Origin: Burkholderiaceae bacterium
GTDB lineage: Bacteria; Pseudomonadota; Gammaproteobacteria; Burkholderiales; Burkholderiaceae_E
DNA: 5,945 bases
Reading direction: 5' to 3'
Assembly: GCA_016710525.1 (NCBI GenBank)
Contig: JADJVQ010000123.1
Location: 1 to 5,945, forward strand
In this document: piece by piece, positions 1-5,945 of the stretch
Layout: every line of letters starts with the position of its first letter
Position numbering within the stretch: the first letter of the stretch is position 1
Notes under the pieces: generated by a model
Seen by the model: only the letters and a program-made list of their open reading frames with translations
The model's database searches: none
Told to the model about the DNA's origin: nothing
Made by a program: the position numbers and the translations under genes

Positions 1-506
1 TGACCCGCCTCGTCGAGGCCGGGCGCGTGGAGCGCATCGCGCGCGGGTTGTACCGGTTGCCGGAACAGTCGTTCTCGGAGCACCACGGCCTGGTTCTGGT
101 CAGCACGGCGATTCCGCGCGCGACGGTGTGCCTGATCAGCGCATTGCAGTTTCACGGGATCGGCACCCAGGCGCCGTTCGAGGTGTGGATCGCGATCGAC
201 CGGCGTGACCGGCGCCCGGCGCTGAAATACCCGCCCTTGCGCATCGTCCGCTTCACCGGCGAGGCGTTGACCGAGGGCGTCGAGTCGCATCGCATCGAGG
301 GGCATGCGATTCGCGTGTACAACATCGCCAAAACCCTGGCCGACTGCTTCAAGTACCGCAACAAGATCGGTATCGACGTCGCGCTGGAGGCGCTGCGCGA
401 GGCCTGGCGCGTCCGACGCTTGAGCATGGACGAGTTGGATCGCTACGCCCGCATCTGCCGCGTACAGCGTGTGATGCAGCCTTACCTCGAGGCTTTGATC
501 GCATGA
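1..506 (+). CDS. abiEi: AbiEi-type antitoxin / autorepressor of a type IV toxin-antitoxin pair, 5' end cut off by the window
   Basis: The reading frame is open from base 3 to the TGA at 504-506, giving 167 visible residues with no start codon required inside the window. The first residues (TRLVEAGRVERIARGLYRLP) match the end of the N-terminal winged helix that AbiEi-like antitoxins use to bind their own promoter. The rest has the usual AbiEi C-domain pattern: an 'A..CLISAL..HGIGTQ' stretch, an 'RIVRF' strand, and 'YNIAKTLADCFKYRNKIGIDVALEALREA' (quoted here in pieces: YNIAKTLADCFKY, then RNKIGIDVALEALREA). In studied systems AbiEi represses the operon and counteracts AbiEii without forming a stable complex. 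The internal GTG at 27 is probably not the real start, because the helix-wing signature begins upstream of it. Roughly 30-50 N-terminal residues and the promoter/operator lie outside the window. It overlaps abiEii by ATGA. Family identity is confident; the function is inferred from family and neighbour. Confidence 0.88.
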   Translation, partial: TRLVEAGRVERIARGLYRLPEQSFSEHHGLVLVSTAIPRATVCLISALQFHGIGTQAPFEVWIAIDRRDRRPALKYPPLRIVRFTGEALTEGVESHRIEGHAIRVYNIAKTLADCFKYRNKIGIDVALEALREAWRVRRLSMDELDRYARICRVQRVMQPYLEALIA

Positions 507-1376
507 ACGTCGAGGGCGATGGCCTCGCCCGTTCGCTGCAAACGAGATTGGCGCGACACGCGAAAGCGATCGGCGTCGATCCCAATCTGGTGCTGACGCG
601 GTATGCGATCGAGCGCTTCCTGTATCGGCTTTCGCGCTCGCGTCACGTCGAACGGTTCGTGCTCAAAGGCGCGTTGCTGATGCTGGCGTGGCTCGGTGAA
701 ACCACGCGCCCGACCCGTGATGCCGATCTGCTTGGGTTCGGCGAGCTGACGGACGAGACCCTGGCTTCGATGTTCGTCGATATCTGCAACACCGAGGTCG
801 AGCCCGATGCGATGCACTTTCTTGCCGAGACGGTGCGCGTCGAACCCATCTGCATGGAAGATGCCTACGGTGGGCGACGCATCCTCCTTGCACGCGACGA
901 TGGGCAAGCCCGTTGCGGGTGCAGGTGGATGTGGGTATTGGCGACGCCACCGTGCCGGAGCCTGCCTGGCTGGACTATCCGAGCCTGCTGGATCTGCCTC
1001 GCCCGCACATGCGCGCCTACGCGGTCGAAACCGTCGTTGCGGAAAAGCTCCACGCCATCGTGGTGCTGGGTTCGCGGAACAGCCGGATGAAGGACTACTT
1101 CGATCTGCATGCCCTGGCCCGGCACGGCCTGCCTGACGCTCATCGGCTGGGCGAATCCATCGCTGCAACCTTCGCGCGTCGCAGGACGCCCATTCCCGAC
1201 GCGCTGCCGGTCGGGCTGAGCGACGACTTCGCGATCGACCTGCTCAAGCGTGCGCAATGGAACGCGTTCCTCGGCAAGAATGGGCTCGATGCGCCGCCGC
1301 TGGCCGAAGTCGTCGCCGGGATTCGTCGCCTGGTTGCGCTACCGTTGGCGTCCGCGTCCCGGCGCATGGAGAAATC

Positions 1377-1380
<4 letters not shown>
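503..1380 (+). pseudogene. abiEii: AbiEii-type nucleotidyltransferase toxin, full length but with one frameshift as written
   Basis: The ATG at 503 overlaps the abiEi stop (ATGA), with a GAGG 10 bases upstream. Frame one encodes the N-terminal part up to about 912; the rest reads in the next frame from 913 to the TGA at 1378-1380. With one missing base restored at 912-914 the protein is 292 residues, normal for AbiEii. Nucleotidyltransferase motifs are intact on both sides: FVLKGALL at 52-59 followed by TRDADLLG with D73 and D75 (metal-binding DxD), VQVDVGIGD with D143, EKLHAI with K182, and RMKDYFDL with K197, D198 and D201. Family knowledge: these toxins transfer nucleotides to target RNA, including tRNA acceptor ends in the MenT relatives, and cause abortive infection or growth arrest. 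As written the toxin lacks its C-terminal half and would be inactive. Preserved motifs and no other lesions suggest a recent mutation or a sequence error. The TGA overlaps the hsdR start. Confidence 0.85.
1368..1380 (+). promoter_or_regulatory. hsdR ribosome binding site with GTGA start/stop overlap
   Basis: GGAG at 1368-1371 lies five bases before GTG (1377-1379). That GTG shares the bases GTGA with the abiEii stop codon TGA (1378-1380). No ATG lies closer to the beginning of HsdR similarity, so this GTG is the best start. The overlap implies coupled translation of toxin and restriction subunit from one mRNA. No separate hsdR promoter was recognised in the abiEii 3' end. Confidence 0.7.
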
Positions 1381-4526
<3,146 letters not shown>

Positions 4527-4530
4527 ACCC

Positions 4531-4559
4531 GCGCGGGCGCACACCCCGCGCCGCTTTTT
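4531..4559 (+). terminator. Intrinsic terminator after hsdR
   Basis: GCGCGGG (4531-4537) pairs perfectly with CCCGCGC (4545-4551) around a seven-base loop. After three more bases comes a run of five T (4555-4559). AAAG at 4523-4526 can extend the stem with CTTT at 4554-4557. It sits directly after the end of HsdR similarity and is oriented to end the abiE-hsdR transcript. A TGA in another frame at 4521-4523 lies just before the stem and may be the original hsdR stop. Confidence 0.7.
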
Positions 4560-4635
4560 CCGGCTATTGCGTGATTTGGGAGCATGAGATGCTCTACCAG
4601 ATCATCTCGATGAGGCATTTCCGAGTACGTTCATC

Positions 4636-4725
4636 GCAACGACGGAACGTTGCCTGTCATCCTCTCGCGGCTCGGAAGTCGATGGCTGTGGTCGCCATAA
4701 GCAACGCACCGCATCTGAGCGTTGC
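4636..4725. repeat. Two inverted repeats sharing the same arm, GCAACG / CGTTGC
   Basis: The first palindrome is GCAACG (4636-4641) and CGTTGC (4648-4653) with a six-base spacer. The second is GCAACGC (4701-4707) and GCGTTGC (4719-4725) with an eleven-base spacer. The same six-base arm therefore occurs four times within 90 bases in alternating orientation. This could be a protein-binding array, a REP-like element or an RNA fold. No T tract follows either hairpin. Function unknown. Confidence 0.5.
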
Positions 4726-4754
4726 TGGTCGGTCAATTTCAGGCAGAACGCAGC

Positions 4755-4790
4755 GAAGTGAAATTAAAGGTCGCCCTAATCTTTCACTTC
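4755..4790. repeat. Hairpin with nine-base perfect arms
   Basis: GAAGTGAAA (4755-4763) is the exact inverted complement of TTTCACTTC (4782-4790). TTA (4764-4766) and TAA (4777-4779) can continue the stem across a two-base bulge, and GG/CC closes near a TCGC loop. The stop codon of the possible minus-strand ORF (4776-4778) falls inside it. It could terminate transcripts from the tRNA side, although no T run follows on either strand. A competing arm, AATTTCA at 4734-4740, can pair with TGAAATT at 4759-4765. Confidence 0.55.
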
Positions 4791-4904
4791 TTCCACGGTG
4801 AGACGCCATGCTTCACCAGCCGCCGGGTGAATACCGCCGTAGTTCGATGACACGTTTTTGACGCAAGCCAAAATTGCATCTGATAACGAACTGACGTAAG
4901 TCAC
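4776..4904 (-). CDS. Possible small ORF or gene remnant of unknown function next to the tRNA 3' end
   Basis: On the minus strand GTG (4904) to TAG (4776) encodes 42 residues, beginning MTYVSSLSDAILACVK and ending GEAWRLTVEEVKD. The amino-acid composition looks protein-like, with a plausible amphipathic C-terminus, and it uses more A/T-ending codons than hsdR. I do not recognise a family. No ribosome binding site precedes the GTG, and the frame stays open upstream into the tRNA gene. It may therefore be the tail of a lost gene or chance. It begins ten bases past the tRNA CCA end, where an integrated element would start. Confidence 0.3.
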   Translation of the reverse strand: MTYVSSLSDAILACVKNVSSNYGGIHPAAGEAWRLTVEEVKD

Positions 4905-4914
4905 TGAAAGCAAA

Positions 4915-4990
4915 TGGTGGCCGGGGACGGAATCGAACTGGCCGACACGGGGATTTTCAATCCCCCCGTCACCAACTGAGCCATTCGGCC
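4915..4990 (-). tRNA. tRNA-Phe (anticodon GAA), degenerate and possibly a pseudogene
   Basis: The minus strand has a 76-base tRNA-Phe-like sequence. The anticodon arm is perfect: GGGGA, loop TTGAAAA with anticodon GAA (4958-4956), TCCCC, followed by GTGTC. The D-loop AGTTGGT, the T-loop TTCGATT and an encoded 3' ACCA (ending at 4915) are also present. The arms are damaged, however. The acceptor stem GGCCGAA against CCCGGCC has two mismatches at positions 6 and 7. The T stem GCCAG against CCGTC has two mismatches. The D stem GCTC faces GACG instead of GAGC, with one base apparently missing there and one extra before the T arm. Flanking GGTGGCCG/CGGCCACC arms form an alternative eight-base outer stem. 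A good promoter lies upstream. It could be a real gene carrying sequence errors, a decaying tRNA, or an attachment-site copy. Confidence 0.72.
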
Positions 4991-5040
4991 ACCTTGTGCT
5001 TGCATGCCGAGGCGCTGATGGCCGCGGCGAAGGGGCGCGT

Positions 5041-5069
5041 ATTAGAGCCTATTGAGGCTGATTCGTCAA
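5041..5069 (-). promoter_or_regulatory. Sigma70 promoter for the tRNA-Phe gene
   Basis: On the minus strand TTGACG (5069-5064) is separated by exactly 17 bases from TCTAAT (5046-5041), one mismatch each from the sigma70 -35 and -10 consensus. The next bases, ACGCGCCCC, form a GC-rich discriminator typical of stringently controlled stable-RNA promoters. Transcription would start near 5034, giving a leader of about 43 bases before the tRNA 5' end at 4990. Position and quality suggest the tRNA locus was, or is, functional. Confidence 0.65.
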
Positions 5070-5475
5070 GCTTCGAGCCATCGAAGGCGCGAATGCCGAT
5101 GGCGTTCCCGGCCGGCGCCCCGGTGGATCCGGTCCGTGCCGTTCATGTGAAACAGGGGATGAACACGAGCGCCGGATGCGGTGACGATCGCGCCGATCTG
5201 CGTCTGCTTGGTCGGTAGTCCCGATTTCTACCCGATGGAGGCTCTTGAGGAAGATCCTGTTCTCGCATTGCTTGTTTGCCTGGCTGGCGGCAACGGCTGC
5301 ATCGCGCAGACGCGCGAGAAGCAGGAGAGGGCGTTGGAACCAGCATTTGCGCATGCCGGTGAGCCGGAGGATCGATTCCAGTTCTGGGAACTGACGCGCT
5401 GGGAGCTCGTCGGCGAATACAGAGGTGGTATGGCCGCGACTCAATGAAGCCCATTTGCTGATCCGTTGACGGGCC
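5070..5475. other. Unassigned stretch between the tRNA promoter and the next possible gene remnant
   Basis: No recognised gene, RNA or mobile element. Several frames are open for short distances on both strands, but none has a convincing start with a ribosome binding site. One plus-strand frame (5181-5447) is listed separately as a weak candidate. A second frame ending near 5464-5466 (NTEVVWPRLNEAHLLIR then TGA) also looks vaguely coding. Coding-like frames may therefore be broken here too. Probably eroded intergenic or remnant sequence. Confidence 0.4.
5181..5447 (+). CDS. Possible small hypothetical protein (88 residues), weak
   Basis: A plus-strand frame from GTG 5181 to TGA 5445-5447 encodes an acidic 88-residue protein, with an internal ATG at 5235 as an alternative start. 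Visible parts include VGSPDFYPMEALEEDP, a short hydrophobic run VLALLVCLAGG and DRFQFWELTRWELVGEYRGG. I do not recognise a family, and no clear ribosome binding site precedes either start. Third-position GC is lower than in hsdR. It could be an accessory gene, a remnant, or a chance open frame. The minus strand is also open over the same bases. Confidence 0.25.
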   Translation: MTIAPICVCLVGSPDFYPMEALEEDPVLALLVCLAGGNGCIAQTREKQERALEPAFAHAGEPEDRFQFWELTRWELVGEYRGGMAATQ

Positions 5476-5658
5476 GTGTCGCAACGACCTCGAATGGAAG
5501 GATGCGATCAGCGTGACGTCAACGTGCACGTGGTCAGCAGGCGCTTCGATTCGGTCGTGGTCGGGCATGACAAATGCCGCATCAACGAGATCCGGCCGAT
5601 CGACTACAAGAAGTACCTGGCGGATCGGAAGCAGGCCAGGGAAGCGGCGAAATCCTGA
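5476..5658 (+). CDS. C-terminal remnant of an unrecognised protein
   Basis: The plus-strand frame ending at TGA 5656-5658 encodes VNVHVVSRRFDSVVVGHDK followed by CRINEIRPIDYKKYL and a basic tail ADRKQAREAAKS. Codons are strongly G/C-ending from about 5521 on, as expected for real coding sequence in this genome. Upstream the signal seems to continue in another frame (DLEWKDAI at about 5489-5512), implying a one-base shift near 5515-5520 like those in the defence genes. No start with a ribosome binding site is visible, so the nominal GTG at 5476 is not trusted. It is convergent with yggX. Function unknown. Confidence 0.4.
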   Translation: MSQRPRMEGCDQRDVNVHVVSRRFDSVVVGHDKCRINEIRPIDYKKYLADRKQAREAAKS

Positions 5659-5694
5659 GAACTTGCCAGGATTCCCGCTCGGCTGAGGAGATCG

Positions 5695-5741
5695 CGCCCC
5701 GCAGGGACAAGCAGCTGTGCCGCTCCCGCGGGAAAGGGGCG
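5695..5741. repeat. Long imperfect palindrome downstream of yggX, resembling Xanthomonadaceae intergenic repeats
   Basis: The outer arms CGCCCC (5695-5700) and GGGGCG (5736-5741) are perfectly complementary. On the minus strand the interior continues as GCGGGA, GCGGC, ACA, GCTGC, TTG and TCCCTGC, so GGGA/TCCC encloses GCGGC/GCTGC with one G-U pair. A ten-base perfect palindrome TCCCGCGGGA lies at 5724-5733. The GGGAGCGGC...GC(C/T)GC layout resembles abundant intergenic palindromes I associate with Xanthomonadaceae; this is from memory, not a search. It sits between two convergent genes and may stabilise or end both transcripts, though no T tract follows. Confidence 0.55.
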
Positions 5742-5743
5742 GG

Positions 5744-5945
5744 TCAGGACTGCGGTTTGACTGGCCGGCGGGGGCCTCGGAGCCGCCTTCGAAGAAGAAT
5801 TTTTCCATCTCGGCAGCCAGGAAGGTGCGGGTGGAGGCATCCAGCGGGTTGAGGCGGTTCTCGTTGATCAACAGGGTCTGGTGGGCCATCCAGTCGGCCC
5901 ACGCCTGCTTCGACACGTTCTCGTAGATGCGCTTGCCGAGCTCGC
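5744..5945 (-). CDS. yggX: YggX, probable Fe(2+)-trafficking / oxidative damage protection protein, N-terminus outside window
   Basis: The minus strand from 5943 encodes ELGKRIYENVSKQAWADW, then MAHQTLLINENRLNPLD and FLAAEMEKFFFEGG. This aligns throughout with the known YggX pattern ELGKRIY...W...QT.LINE..LN...FLFEG. YggX is a small cytosolic protein (about 90 residues) linked to iron handling and protection of Fe-S clusters from oxidants. About 60 residues are visible; the first 24 or so, with the conserved N-terminal Cys region, lie beyond the window. In the written frame no stop appears after EAPAG (5764), and the frame runs on far past the normal length. One missing base at 5761-5764 would give a short tail, VKPQS, and a stop at 5746-5744, the expected length. 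The boundary given assumes this. It is divergent in origin from the defence operon and probably chromosomal backbone. Confidence 0.87.
   Translation of the reverse strand, partial: RARQAHLRERVEAGVGRLDGPPDPVDQREPPQPAGCLHPHLPGCRDGKILLRRRLRGPRRPVKPQS

Larger units (their letters stand above)
4560..4914. other. Low-GC spacer between hsdR and the tRNA, rich in inverted repeats
   Basis: Base composition drops sharply here (43% GC over 4861-4920, 48% over 4741-4800) compared with hsdR (75% over 2521-2580). No recognised gene is present. The formal plus-strand extension of the last hsdR frame to 4801 has no HsdR character. A possible 42-codon minus-strand ORF and several palindromes are listed separately. 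A small extra inverted repeat, GAGCAT/ATGCTC, lies at 4580-4594, and TTCACC/GGTGAA at 4812-4831. The composition suggests DNA of different origin from the operon. Confidence 0.5.

Noticed and set aside
4527..4801. Open extension of the final hsdR frame to TGA 4799-4801 as a genuine HsdR C-terminal domain.
   Set aside because: It reads through a hairpin plus T5 terminator into lower-GC DNA. The peptide has no HsdR character and would exceed the usual end of the family.
4994..5218. A 74-codon plus-strand open frame starting beside the tRNA.
   Set aside because: It lies across the tRNA promoter, has no ribosome binding site or recognisable motif, and begins at a non-ATG codon at the tRNA boundary.
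5368..5385. Similarity of this stretch to the tRNA T-arm (shared TCGATTCC and CAGTTC words) as a second attachment site.
   Set aside because: The two words occur in the reverse order relative to the tRNA, so this is not a direct or inverted copy. Probably chance.
5143..5913. A 257-residue minus-strand protein reading from yggX through to 5143.
   Set aside because: Only the first part is YggX. The remainder is low-complexity out-of-frame sequence crossing a palindrome, best explained by a missed stop after a one-base deletion.

Overview
The window looks like high-GC proteobacterial DNA, most likely a gammaproteobacterium of the Xanthomonadales type. The reasons are GC-rich third codon positions, a YggX protein (a gamma/betaproteobacterial family), a CCA-encoding tRNA-Phe gene, and an intergenic palindrome resembling those common in Xanthomonadaceae. 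The species assignment is inference.

Left two thirds (1-4526, + strand): a compact defence operon. It runs from the 3' part of an AbiEi-type antitoxin/repressor, through an AbiEii-type nucleotidyltransferase toxin, to a full-length type I restriction subunit HsdR (T1RH/DUF3387 type). The genes are chained by 4-base overlaps: ATGA between abiEi and abiEii, GTGA between abiEii and hsdR. A type IV toxin-antitoxin pair is therefore translationally coupled to the cutting and translocating subunit of a restriction system. No hsdM or hsdS is in the window; they probably lie upstream.

As written, abiEii is interrupted by one single-base frameshift and hsdR by three, with a fourth possible at the hsdR 3' end and one likely in yggX. 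Protein similarity resumes in the next frame each time with all catalytic motifs intact. Several sites are short homopolymers, so sequencing or assembly error is at least as likely as decay.

Middle (4527-5070): an intrinsic terminator follows hsdR. Then comes about 390 bases of visibly lower GC (43% over 4861-4920, against 75% over 2521-2580 in hsdR) with several inverted repeats and a possible 42-codon minus-strand ORF. Next is a degenerate tRNA-Phe(GAA) gene on the minus strand with a near-consensus stable-RNA promoter. The tRNA looks like the boundary between accessory DNA and the chromosomal backbone.

Right end (5070-5945): poorly recognisable sequence with two possible plus-strand gene remnants, a long palindromic element, and the truncated yggX (Fe(II) trafficking/oxidative protection) gene on the minus strand, reading in from beyond the window. 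No CRISPR array, transposase or integrase was recognised.
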